Below are positions 7,772 to 15,523 of a stretch of 64,000 nucleotides of DNA, piece by piece. The DNA comes from a virus: positions 1 through 64,000 of IMG/VR virus record IMGVR_UViG_3300042311_001316; one strand, given 5' to 3'. A program made the position numbers and the translations under genes. The notes beneath the pieces are model-generated. The model was given only the letters and a program-made list of their open reading frames with translations. It did no database searches and was not told where the DNA came from. Within the stretch, counting starts at the first letter, position 1, and each line of letters begins with the position of its first letter.

Positions 7772-7960
7772 ATGAAACAATATTTGCTTTTTGCAGGATT
7801 TAATTATTATCCTGGTGGTGGTTGGAATGATTTTCAAGAATCATTTGATACACATGAAGAAGCTCTTGCCTATAAGAATGAAAATGATAAGTATGATTGG
7901 TATCATATAATTGATAGCGCTACAGGAGAACGAACGGGTAGTTCTGTTTATAACCAATAA
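7772..7960 (+). CDS. Small conserved phage protein, 62 aa
   Basis: It follows a pattern I know from many phages: YLLFAGFNYYPGGGWNDF, then a DTHEEAL helix, then DWYHIIDSATGE. Its function is not known. AAGGAG ribosome binding site. Confidence 0.8.
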   Translation: MKQYLLFAGFNYYPGGGWNDFQESFDTHEEALAYKNENDKYDWYHIIDSATGERTGSSVYNQ

Positions 7961-7980
7961 ACTATTAAAGGAAAAAAGAA

Positions 7981-8838
7981 ATGGGCGGAAATGCTTTTCC
8001 AAATAAAAATGTTTTGCGAATTGCAAAAGAAGATTTAAACGAAGTTTATCAAACTATCGTTAAGGAATTGGATTATCCAAATCTTACCGTTGATTATATC
8101 GTTTCCGCTCAATTAGGTTCAACTGGTAAAAATGCAACTTCGGGCGATATTGATATCGCCATTAATGATTTTTCAAACCCATACGATCAACTTTCATTTG
8201 ATTGGGATAGTTTAGTTAAACGAGTACAACAAGTTTTACCACAAGAGCAACTTTACACAAAACATTATAATAAGATGCGTCAAATCAATATACTTTGGCC
8301 TTATAAAGATGATTTTGTTCAAGTAGATTTTCTTTATGGAAATTTAGAATATATGCAATTTGCTCATTTTAGCCCTGGTGAAGAAAATTCTTCTTTTAAA
8401 GGAGTTTATTTAACAACCGCATTGGGTGTTATTGCTAAAATGGCAACTCTTTGGAGTTTTGAAAATTCTCGATATAATGTTTATATTTCTTATAATCTTG
8501 ATTTAAATGATGGGTTGGCTGTTCGTTATCGCGTTTATGATAAAACAAATAATTCAAAAAAGAATTTTACAGCCGAAGCATTTGAAACTAAATTTCCAGC
8601 TATCTCTTCTCCAAGATGGGGATTTTTAAATGATGTTTCTGCTATTGTAAGAGTTTTGTTTGATGATAAAACTGTTTGGAATGATGTTAATTCTTTTGAA
8701 AAAACTGTTAATTGGTTGAAGAAAAATCGTCCTTTTGAATTTGAAAAATTTAAAACAAATTTTATTTATTCATTTAGAAATAAACGACATATGCCTATGA
8801 GTATGGAAGAATTAGAAAATCATGATGTTTGGAATTAA
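7981..8838 (+). CDS. Nucleotidyltransferase-like protein (pol-beta fold), 285 aa
   Basis: Residues 46-62 (LGSTGKNATSGDIDIAI) show the G-S-x(n)-D-x-D metal-binding motif of pol-beta nucleotidyltransferases, and a third acidic strand VQVDFLY follows near residue 113. The rest is not recognised. The substrate is unknown. It begins a run with a kinase-like and an ATP-grasp gene, so the three may act in one modification step (inference). AAAGGA ribosome binding site. Confidence 0.75.
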   Translation: MGGNAFPNKNVLRIAKEDLNEVYQTIVKELDYPNLTVDYIVSAQLGSTGKNATSGDIDIAINDFSNPYDQLSFDWDSLVKRVQQVLPQEQLYTKHYNKMRQINILWPYKDDFVQVDFLYGNLEYMQFAHFSPGEENSSFKGVYLTTALGVIAKMATLWSFENSRYNVYISYNLDLNDGLAVRYRVYDKTNNSKKNFTAEAFETKFPAISSPRWGFLNDVSAIVRVLFDDKTVWNDVNSFEKTVNWLKKNRPFEFEKFKTNFIYSFRNKRHMPMSMEELENHDVWN

Positions 8839-8846
8839 ATATATGT

Positions 8847-9434
8847 ATGAAAATAAACGAATTAACAGGAATAAAAAATTATCCTAAAGCAAATTTTATT
8901 CATTCTTTAGAAAATTTTTTAATTTTTAGAGGATTTATAAAAATAGGCAGTGGATTTAATTCGGTTGCTTTTTTAGGTAAAACATCAGTTTTAAAAATAT
9001 TTCAACAAGATAAATCTTATGAAAATTATATTACATTATTGAAATTAACACCTAATGAATATAAAGTTTATACTCCAAAAATAACTGCTGTTCGTAATTA
9101 TCCACCAAATCCAGAAATTAAATTTATTAAAATAGAAAAATTAGAAAAATTTAAAAGTAATATATCTAATAGTAAAACTTTTAAAGAAATTTTTAAATTA
9201 TATAATATTCCCAATAAAAAATATAAAACATTAAATGCATTAAAAAATGATATTAAAAATGATGAACATTATAATTTAAACGATATAAAATTCTTAAAAC
9301 AATTCCCAATTGAATTTATAAATTTTGTTATTTGGTTATATTATAATAAAAATGATAAAAATTATTGGGATTTACACAACAATAATATTATGTTAAGAGG
9401 GAATACACCTGTAGTTATTGATCCTTATTCATAG
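8847..9434 (+). CDS. Kinase-like protein, 195 aa
   Basis: It resembles a small protein-kinase or aminoglycoside-phosphotransferase fold. There is a glycine-rich GSGFNSVAF segment near residue 36, VLKIF with the candidate ATP-binding Lys, and at the end WDLHNNNIM with a D-x-x-x-x-N catalytic loop and VVIDPYS in the place of DFG. The start at 8847 is preferred: the box ATTAAATA lies exactly 5 nt upstream and there is no ribosome binding site, which suggests a leaderless late mRNA. Confidence 0.7.
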   Translation: MKINELTGIKNYPKANFIHSLENFLIFRGFIKIGSGFNSVAFLGKTSVLKIFQQDKSYENYITLLKLTPNEYKVYTPKITAVRNYPPNPEIKFIKIEKLEKFKSNISNSKTFKEIFKLYNIPNKKYKTLNALKNDIKNDEHYNLNDIKFLKQFPIEFINFVIWLYYNKNDKNYWDLHNNNIMLRGNTPVVIDPYS

Positions 9435-9445
9435 AAAGATAAATT

Positions 9446-10189
9446 ATGAAAATCATTTGTGATAATAAAATACCAGATAGTTTAAAAATTAAAGATACAA
9501 CTTTAGATTGTATCTTCGTTGATTTAAAAGATATTGAAAATATTATTGAAGAACAAAATCAATATTTTGTTTATGGAAGTGTAAATTTTTGTAAACATTT
9601 AATTAATAAATACCCAAGAAATTTTACTAATAATTGGCATGATCAATATTTATTTGAGTATTCTTATTTTTCATCTAAATTAAAACCTTATTTATTTAAT
9701 AAAGATCAAATTTACATGCCGTTTTGTTTTTTACAAGATTTTTTAGATACTTATCGAAAAGATAGTTTGTTTATTCGCAGTAATTCTGGTGATAAAACTA
9801 TTCCAGGCCAAATTATTAATACAAATGAAAAAAATATTATTTCAACATTAAAACAGCTTTATCACGTTCAAGATGAAACTATGATTGTTTTAAGTTCAAC
9901 AAAAAATATAACTCAAGAAACAAGATTTTGGATTTCAAATAATAAAGTTATTGGAAGTTCTAATTATTCTTGGAGCGAAAACAAATATGATTTTATTCCA
10001 GAAAAATCAAAACAGTTAGCTGATGTAGTTGCTGATTTAGAAAATCAAATTGCACCTTTTTATGTTTTAGATATTGCTTATGATCAAATGACTAATGAAA
10101 GTTTTGTTTTAGAAGTTAATTCTTTACATAGTAGTGGATTTTATTCTGCAAACGTTTTTGAAATTATGAAAGAAATTGTTGATGACTGA
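9446..10189 (+). CDS. ATP-grasp domain protein (R2K-type), 247 aa
   Basis: The C-terminal 150 residues show LFIRSNSGDKTIPG (phosphate-binding loop region), TQETRFWISNNKVIGSSNYSW, and YVLDIAYDQ followed by FVLEVNSLHSSGFY (metal-binding D, E and N). This is the ATP-grasp pattern of the R2K type found in phages. Such enzymes join a carboxylate to an amine or other nucleophile. The substrate is not known. It overlaps the next gene by 8 nt. Confidence 0.75.
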   Translation: MKIICDNKIPDSLKIKDTTLDCIFVDLKDIENIIEEQNQYFVYGSVNFCKHLINKYPRNFTNNWHDQYLFEYSYFSSKLKPYLFNKDQIYMPFCFLQDFLDTYRKDSLFIRSNSGDKTIPGQIINTNEKNIISTLKQLYHVQDETMIVLSSTKNITQETRFWISNNKVIGSSNYSWSENKYDFIPEKSKQLADVVADLENQIAPFYVLDIAYDQMTNESFVLEVNSLHSSGFYSANVFEIMKEIVDD

Positions 10190-10520
10190 TCAATATGTTT
10201 ATTATGTAAATGGCGAATATTTTACAACTGATAATGAAGAAGAGATTCCTTGGACAAAAATTTCTTCACCAGATGAAAATAGCCCTGCATTTGAAGATAC
10301 TTTAACAGGTGAAAAAATTTGGTGTGAAAAAGGATATCGGTGCCATCGTTTAACTGGACCAGCAAGTATTAGATTTGATGGAAAAGAATATTTTTATATA
10401 AACGATAGATGTTATTTTGATATTCAAACTTGGCTGAAAGATCATCCAAATCCCGATTTATACTTTGATGCAATTGGTTTAAATGAAACAGAACGAGTTT
10501 TGTGGTTTTTACAAAATTAA
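10182..10520 (+). CDS. HRLTGPA-family small protein, 112 aa, long C-terminal form
   Basis: Starts at the ATG overlapping the preceding stop (ATGACTGA). It has YYVNGEYFTTDNEEEIPW, SSPDENSPAFED, WCEKGYRCHRLTGPASI and ends GLNETERVLWFLQN, the shared tail. The last 76 nt are nearly identical in DNA to the ends of the genes at 24553 and 43448. Confidence 0.85.
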   Translation: MTDQYVYYVNGEYFTTDNEEEIPWTKISSPDENSPAFEDTLTGEKIWCEKGYRCHRLTGPASIRFDGKEYFYINDRCYFDIQTWLKDHPNPDLYFDAIGLNETERVLWFLQN

Positions 10521-10542
10521 AAATATTTTTGAAATTTTCCGC

Positions 10543-10571
10543 TTGACAAAATTATAAAATTTTCCTATATT
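10543..10571 (+). promoter_or_regulatory. Strong sigma70-type promoter, twin 1
   Basis: TTGACA, 17-nt spacer, TATATT. It is closely matched by the promoter at 11525, including AAAATTTTCC/AAAATTTTC just before the -10. Confidence 0.85.
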
Positions 10572-10616
10572 AATTTTATTGAAACGGCATTATCGCCAAA
10601 ATAAAGGAGAATTAAA

Positions 10617-10976
10617 ATGAAGTTTTTTGTTAATGTCGCTGCTGCTGAACTCACTGGTCTTGATTTTTACAAGATTCATGCTGTTCGTTTTGAACCGCAA
10701 GAACGTAAGCGTCAAAAGCGCACCAATCTAAAGTTTCGTGCTCTTCAAAGCCAAAGTAAGGCAGTTAATCAAAGCTCTCTAAAGCGTAACCAAAATCAAT
10801 ATGGTTTTAATGTTTCGTTTCGTGTTGAACGGGCAATGCTTGACAATCTTGGTATCGTTAATCTTGCTAAGAAGCGTTATCAGGTTGTTAATTTTGGCTC
10901 TGGTTATTTTGAACTGGTTCCAGTTTCACAAAATTATAAGTTTCAACCCAACGAACCTATGGTTCTTGTTCGTTAA
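10617..10976 (+). CDS. Basic hypothetical protein, 119 aa, probably highly expressed
   Basis: Not recognised. The middle (residues 30-60) is rich in Lys, Arg, Gln and Ser, and the ends look folded. Codon use differs from the neighbours: many CTT, AAG, CGT and GGT codons where nearby genes use TTA, AAA and AGA. Together with a near-consensus promoter, AAGGAG site and following terminator, this suggests an early, abundant protein. It could bind nucleic acid given its charge (inference). Confidence 0.8.
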   Translation: MKFFVNVAAAELTGLDFYKIHAVRFEPQERKRQKRTNLKFRALQSQSKAVNQSSLKRNQNQYGFNVSFRVERAMLDNLGIVNLAKKRYQVVNFGSGYFELVPVSQNYKFQPNEPMVLVR

Positions 10977-10978
10977 TT

Positions 10979-11000
10979 AAAGGGGGAAATTTCCCCCTTT
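10979..11000 (+). terminator. Terminator after the 119-aa gene
   Basis: A perfect AAAGGGGGAAA/TTTCCCCCTTT palindrome. The T tract is short, so it may act in both directions. Confidence 0.75.
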
Positions 11001-11026
11001 ATATATTAAAAATAAGGGGAAAAATA

Positions 11027-11482
11027 ATGGATGAAACAGCTAAAGAAGTAACCACACAATATTACGATAGTAAATCTATGTTACGATTTTTTTGTTTTGG
11101 TAATAATACTCAATTATTAGATTATTATCGTAAAAATAAACTAATTCAAAATTTACAATTTGATGTTGATACAAACATTAAACTAATTGATAATAATAAT
11201 ATTGAACGTGAATTTAATGTAAAAATTAAATCAGGTGATTTAATTCGTTACGACCCAACATTAGATAAAACAGGAAAAAATTTTGGTTATATGTATGATT
11301 TAGATATTTTAATTGATGATTGTATTATCACAGATGAATTGTCTAATAATGCGACAGTAAGAAAATTAATTTCTATTGCCGCATTAGATACATTTAAACC
11401 TGTTTTAGAAATCTTAAAAAATAATTCTATATCTAAAAGTTTAGAATTTGAAGAAAAACTAAAACATTTTCCAAATTATTAA
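11027..11482 (+). CDS. Hypothetical protein, 151 aa
   Basis: Not recognised. Acidic and helical, with DLIRYDP and DLDILIDD segments in the middle. AGGGG ribosome binding site. It sits between two terminators, so it is probably read through from the upstream unit. Confidence 0.75.
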   Translation: MDETAKEVTTQYYDSKSMLRFFCFGNNTQLLDYYRKNKLIQNLQFDVDTNIKLIDNNNIEREFNVKIKSGDLIRYDPTLDKTGKNFGYMYDLDILIDDCIITDELSNNATVRKLISIAALDTFKPVLEILKNNSISKSLEFEEKLKHFPNY

Positions 11483-11513
11483 AATAAGGGAGCGAAATGC
11501 TCCCTTATTTTTT
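11483..11513 (+). terminator. Rho-independent terminator
   Basis: AATAAGGGAGC/GCTCCCTTATT stem followed by TTTT. Confidence 0.9.
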
Positions 11514-11524
11514 GAAAATAGTTC

Positions 11525-11553
11525 TTGACAGAATTAAGAAAATTTTCTATATT
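11525..11553 (+). promoter_or_regulatory. Strong sigma70-type promoter, twin 2
   Basis: TTGACA, 17-nt spacer, TATATT, 33 nt upstream of the ATG at 11587. Confidence 0.85.
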
Positions 11554-11586
11554 AGGTTCATCAGACAAACATAAGGAGAAATAAAA

Positions 11587-12087
11587 ATGGCTAATCTTGC
11601 AATCTTCGAAACCCTGCTTAATGATGTTGATGGTGCAGCTTTTATCGGCCTTGATACGGAAGTTTCTGTTACGCTCAAGGGCGGCAAGAAAAATGAATTT
11701 CAAGGTCGTGTAACCAAGCGCACAGTTGGTTCTAATGTGATTCTTTTTACCAACAAGAATCAAAATGGTTATGAAAACAAAGTCAATCGTGAACTTGTAA
11801 AAGCTGGACTTCAAGGTGAATTTAAGGTAGGTCCGCGTGTTTGGGGCAATCGTGTTGCCAACACGCCTTTTGTTGAACATAAGGGTAATCATTATCTTGA
11901 AGTAATTTTTCAAAAGGCTGGAACTAGCGAATATTTTGTTGACGGCGTTCAAGTTGATCCTGATAGCATTCCTGGCCTTGATCGTGAGCCTAAGAATGAT
12001 AAGGAAGAACTTGGTGTGTTTATTCGCACTTATGCTCTTGAATCAATCAAAGGTCTTCGTTTCAACGGTAAGAATTATCAATTTTAA
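11587..12087 (+). CDS. Conserved T4-like phage protein, 166 aa, probably highly expressed
   Basis: It resembles a conserved protein of unknown function in T4-like phages, with the segment VGPRVWGNRVANTPFVEHKG followed by YLEVIF and a YFVDG turn. The codon pattern (AAG, CTT, CGT, GGC) is unlike its AT-rich neighbours and matches the gene at 10617. Strong promoter, AAGGAG site and a hairpin directly after the gene suggest an early, abundant product. Confidence 0.82.
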   Translation: MANLAIFETLLNDVDGAAFIGLDTEVSVTLKGGKKNEFQGRVTKRTVGSNVILFTNKNQNGYENKVNRELVKAGLQGEFKVGPRVWGNRVANTPFVEHKGNHYLEVIFQKAGTSEYFVDGVQVDPDSIPGLDREPKNDKEELGVFIRTYALESIKGLRFNGKNYQF

Positions 12088-12099
12088 CTAATTATTTAA

Positions 12100-12127
12100 G
12101 GAAGAAATGAATTAATTCATTTCTTCC
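12100..12127. terminator. Perfect 28-nt palindrome between genes
   Basis: A 14-bp perfect inverted repeat immediately before the late box at 12127. It lacks a long T run, but the AT-rich promoter follows. It may end the upstream mRNA and insulate the downstream late gene. Confidence 0.65.
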
Positions 12128-12140
12128 ATAAATATTTTTA
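12127..12140 (+). promoter_or_regulatory. Late-type box placed for a leaderless mRNA (PAAR gene)
   Basis: CATAAATA, 5 nt, then the ATG at 12140. T4 late transcripts start about 6 nt after the box, which here is the A of the ATG. Confidence 0.7.
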
Positions 12141-12406
12141 TGGAAAGAAAAACAGCAAGAATAGGCGATCAAATTTCTCATGGTGGAGAAATTATTACCG
12201 GATCACCAAATAGAACAATTAATAATAGAAAAACAGCAAGAGTAACAGATTTAGCTTCTTGTGTTATTCATGGCACAGTTTCGATTGTTACAGGAAGTCC
12301 AGATACTTTTTCTGAAAATCTTCCTGTAGCAAGAATTGGTGATCTTTGTTCTTGCGGCGCAGTTATTGTAACTGGCAGTGATGATACTTTTACAAATTTA
12401 GAATAG
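12140..12406 (+). CDS. PAAR-repeat spike-tip protein, 88 aa
   Basis: Three repeats of the PAAR type: TARIGDQISHGGEIITGSPN, TARVTDLASCVIHG..IVTGSPD and VARIGDLCSCGAVIVTGSDD. The last two pair H/C residues suited to hold a metal at the tip. PAAR proteins cap the gp5-type needle of contractile tails. The hub gene lies just beyond on the other strand, ending 1 nt away (convergent). Confidence 0.9.
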   Translation: MERKTARIGDQISHGGEIITGSPNRTINNRKTARVTDLASCVIHGTVSIVTGSPDTFSENLPVARIGDLCSCGAVIVTGSDDTFTNLE

Positions 12407-14332
12407 TTAAGAAACTAATCTTGATTGATTATAAACTTGCGCTCTAGGTTCAATTTTATTACTCATAATTTGAACCACTTGTGCGTTAGTTCTAGCACTT
12501 CCATCTTTATTATAAAAAATTGTTTTGTTTGCTGCTGCTGCTTTTGGATTAGATGCTGCTGCGCTTGCGTTTGGATTAGCAGTTAAAATTTGTTTTGCAC
12601 CATTTGCACCTAAAAAATGTCCCATATAAAGATCAGTATTAGTAGGTTCTCTTCCTAAATTTTTCTTTAGATAGGCACCATTTTCTTTTGTATAAAGACC
12701 AGCCATAACAGCATTAGCTCTTGGATCATTTTTATCATCCAATGAAATACCTGTTTCTTTGCCATATTTATCAACCATACCTTTCCAAGTTCCATCTGTA
12801 AATTGATAAAGACCAGAAGCAGAAGATGTTTTAGCTTTAGCATCGGGATCAAATCCACTTTCTGCTTCAGCCATCGCCATCATATATCCATAATTAGTAT
12901 CAGTTCTGTCAACCGCTTCTTCAATAGCAGCTTTGCTTTCTACAGGAATTTTTCTCCCCCCAATTGATGTTTTATCTCCACTTAATATGTTTTTATTGGT
13001 TTCTATTTTTTCACCTGTTCCAGTAACAATTTCTTTTTTTTGTGGAACATTGGTTGTATTTTCGCCAGGAGTATTTTTAACAGGACTTTCTCTATTTGTA
13101 ATTGTATTAATTGGTTTAACTTTATAAGTTGGTGCAACATCAGTTGGGGTTTTAACTGTTGCATTTTTATTTGGATGTAAAGGCCAAGGTTCGTGTGTTG
13201 GTAATCGTGATGTAATTGAATTTTTGTTTGTTTTTGTTCCACAACAATTATTTGTTTTAATCAAATAATAATGATTTTGTAATTTTTCATAAACTACATT
13301 TGGAACAGGATCACAATTGTCTTTAATTAATCCTTGAGTTTCTTTTAATAAGAATTTTTCTGTTATATGATTAGCTTCGGTAGCATCTAAACCAACAGTT
13401 TTTGTTATATGATCTTTTCCAATAAAATGTTCAGTATTATTTCCGCTGTAAATTTTTATTTTATTATCGGCATGAATATTAATATTTTCCGATGCATGTA
13501 AATTAATATCTTTTTCAGCATGAAAACTAATTGAAAATTTAGAATAAACATCTACGCCTTCATCTGAAATTTCAATCCAAGAATTGCCCATTTTACTACA
13601 AATATAAACATAACCTGTGGTTGCATGTAATAAAATTTGATTTCCTGTTCTAGTTCTTATTCGAATAAATTCATTATCAGGATCATCATCAACTACAATA
13701 TGATTGCCTCTTGGACTTTTATAACCAGAAACTTTACTTGGGCTTTCGCGTCTTGCAGAACTAGAACCTGTCCCCCTTTCTGTATCGCTTAATAAGCCTT
13801 GATTGCACAATCCATTATAAAGTGGATCAAATACAGGTCTAGGAGGATTTGCTACGGATTGGTTTTCATCACGACGATTATATTCTGTAACTGGCGGCAA
13901 CCCACCACATGATTCTTTTTTATTTGAAGCAATATTGCCAGCATAAGCAGGAATTGAATGATTCATATTTTGTGAAAATGGAGCGGCAAAATAAAACCCA
14001 CGATTTGGTTCACCATTTGCAAAAATAACTAATACTTCACTATTAATTTCAGGTGTACAACCCCACCAACCCCAACTTTGCTGTGAATCTTCATACGTAT
14101 CTGTTGTTTTTTTATTAAGATTTATATCACTAATACTTGAACTCATACTGGCATAACTAATGGTGTGCCAAGTTTCAGGTTGATCAGGATGCCCTTTTAA
14201 TTCAGGAATCCAAACTTTTATACGATTCATTCTTTGTGGATCAACATTATTTCTAACTATCCCAACATAACAAGCACGATCAAATAAAATACCTGCTTGA
14301 CTACCAATTGAACCTTTATTGCCAATACTCAT
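12407..14332 (-). CDS. 5: gp5-like baseplate hub spike with lytic transglycosylase domain, 641 aa
   Basis: The N-terminus is an OB-fold as in gp5/VgrG proteins (GIVRNNVDPQRMNRIKVWIPEL). A middle section of alternating strands (DINLHASENINIHADNKIKI) fits the triangular beta-helix. The C-terminal 150 residues are an SLT-type lytic transglycosylase: MAEAESGFDPDAKA with the catalytic Glu, SSASGLYQFTDGTW, and DPRANAVMAGLYTKEN. The start is ATG at 14332 with GAGG upstream, not the TTG at 14350. In T4 the lysozyme lies between the OB-fold and the helix. Here a different enzyme is at the end. Confidence 0.88.
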   Translation of the reverse strand: MSIGNKGSIGSQAGILFDRACYVGIVRNNVDPQRMNRIKVWIPELKGHPDQPETWHTISYASMSSSISDINLNKKTTDTYEDSQQSWGWWGCTPEINSEVLVIFANGEPNRGFYFAAPFSQNMNHSIPAYAGNIASNKKESCGGLPPVTEYNRRDENQSVANPPRPVFDPLYNGLCNQGLLSDTERGTGSSSARRESPSKVSGYKSPRGNHIVVDDDPDNEFIRIRTRTGNQILLHATTGYVYICSKMGNSWIEISDEGVDVYSKFSISFHAEKDINLHASENINIHADNKIKIYSGNNTEHFIGKDHITKTVGLDATEANHITEKFLLKETQGLIKDNCDPVPNVVYEKLQNHYYLIKTNNCCGTKTNKNSITSRLPTHEPWPLHPNKNATVKTPTDVAPTYKVKPINTITNRESPVKNTPGENTTNVPQKKEIVTGTGEKIETNKNILSGDKTSIGGRKIPVESKAAIEEAVDRTDTNYGYMMAMAEAESGFDPDAKAKTSSASGLYQFTDGTWKGMVDKYGKETGISLDDKNDPRANAVMAGLYTKENGAYLKKNLGREPTNTDLYMGHFLGANGAKQILTANPNASAAASNPKAAAANKTIFYNKDGSARTNAQVVQIMSNKIEPRAQVYNQSRLVS

Positions 14333-15011
14333 ATCGTTGTAAAACCTCAAAAATTTCTATATCACTTAACAAGTCTTTAACATCACTATAATTTTTACTA
14401 ACTAATTGATCAGAGTTATTAATCCAATTTACTGTTACCAAAAAATTATCATCAGAAACCAAAATACAAGTGTATTTTACAACACCAAATTTTATTTTAG
14501 CTTTTACATAATTACCTGAAAATACCGTTAATTTTAAATCAGTAAAATTGCTCAATTTATTTTTTTCAAAATATTTTTCATATCTATCTTGAAAATAATT
14601 GTTTTTAAATGTGTTTTTAAAATCATGTAATAAATTAAACAAAAAATTTCTATTAATTTTACTTATATTTAATGGCAAAGAATTTACGTGTTCTGATAAA
14701 TTTTCTAATCCATATCGCCAAATATTTTGAGAAGAAAAATCTTCTTTAGTAAAATTATTTGGTAATTTACTATTGTTAAGTAAGTAATCAATTAACTCAT
14801 ATGATTCTTTAAATGTTAATGCATTTTCTGGTTCACCTAATATATTTGATTTAACAAAAACATAACGGCTTGGATTAAAAGGATCACTTAATTGTTGAGT
14901 GATGTTTAGTGTATTGATTACAATATTATTTTCATTTAAATTTTTTTGATTTATAAAATCAGTATAATTTACTTGTAAAACATTGTTGAAATAATCTTCA
15001 AATATGGTCAT
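14316..15011 (-). CDS. Baseplate-associated hypothetical protein, 231 aa
   Basis: Not recognised by sequence. It is first in a two-gene unit with the hub spike gene and overlaps it, so a baseplate role is likely (inference). The ATG has no ribosome binding site but has TTTAAATA exactly 5 nt upstream, the leaderless late pattern. Confidence 0.78.
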   Translation of the reverse strand: MTIFEDYFNNVLQVNYTDFINQKNLNENNIVINTLNITQQLSDPFNPSRYVFVKSNILGEPENALTFKESYELIDYLLNNSKLPNNFTKEDFSSQNIWRYGLENLSEHVNSLPLNISKINRNFLFNLLHDFKNTFKNNYFQDRYEKYFEKNKLSNFTDLKLTVFSGNYVKAKIKFGVVKYTCILVSDDNFLVTVNWINNSDQLVSKNYSDVKDLLSDIEIFEVLQRYEYWQ

Positions 15012-15024
15012 AAAGTTATTTAAA
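15012..15024 (-). promoter_or_regulatory. Late-type box for the 231-aa/hub unit
   Basis: Minus strand: TTTAAATA, ACTTT, ATG. Confidence 0.65.
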
Positions 15025-15083
15025 AATAATTTTGTTGATTTATTTTAAGTAATCAATTATAGTAAGAAAAAAGGAATAAAAAT

Positions 15084-15467
15084 ATGAATGAAAATACAAT
15101 TAAAGAATGGCATTATATTATTAATTTATATGATGATAAAATTTCTTTTAGACAATTTAAAGTTCAAATGTTAGATCAAGTAGCTGGAAATTATAATTAT
15201 GACCATTATTTGGAATGTATAAAAAACAATATGAATTATGACCGTCAATTTTTAAAAAGTTATGAAGAAATTGAAAATTGTTATGGTATTATTAATCAAC
15301 AATATGATCATTATCCAATTGACATAAAATTCAATTTAAATGATGAACATATAAAACATAGAGAAGTTGTTAAAAAAAGATTAATGCTTGCTGAGTTGAT
15401 TTTTTATAATCCTGGTTGTTTTGAAAAAATCAATACCGGAATTACATTAGAAATGTTACAACAATGA
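15084..15467 (+). CDS. Hypothetical protein, 127 aa
   Basis: Not recognised. Helical, with many His, Tyr and Asp. AAGGAA ribosome binding site. A family-relic ORF starts in its stop codon (ATGA). Confidence 0.72.
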   Translation: MNENTIKEWHYIINLYDDKISFRQFKVQMLDQVAGNYNYDHYLECIKNNMNYDRQFLKSYEEIENCYGIINQQYDHYPIDIKFNLNDEHIKHREVVKKRLMLAELIFYNPGCFEKINTGITLEMLQQ

Positions 15468-15523
15468 CTTGTATTTATTACATTGATGGCGAAAAATTTA
15501 CATTCTGAAGATGATTTAGATTA
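15464..15523 (+). pseudogene. Relic of an HRLTGPA-family gene
   Basis: It begins exactly like the family (MTCIYYIDGEKFT) and is then broken: a TGA follows after 14 codons. Removing one T restores SEDDLD and a TAA at 15521-15523, where the convergent tail gene ends. Only the first 20 or so codons of the family gene remain. Confidence 0.75.
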
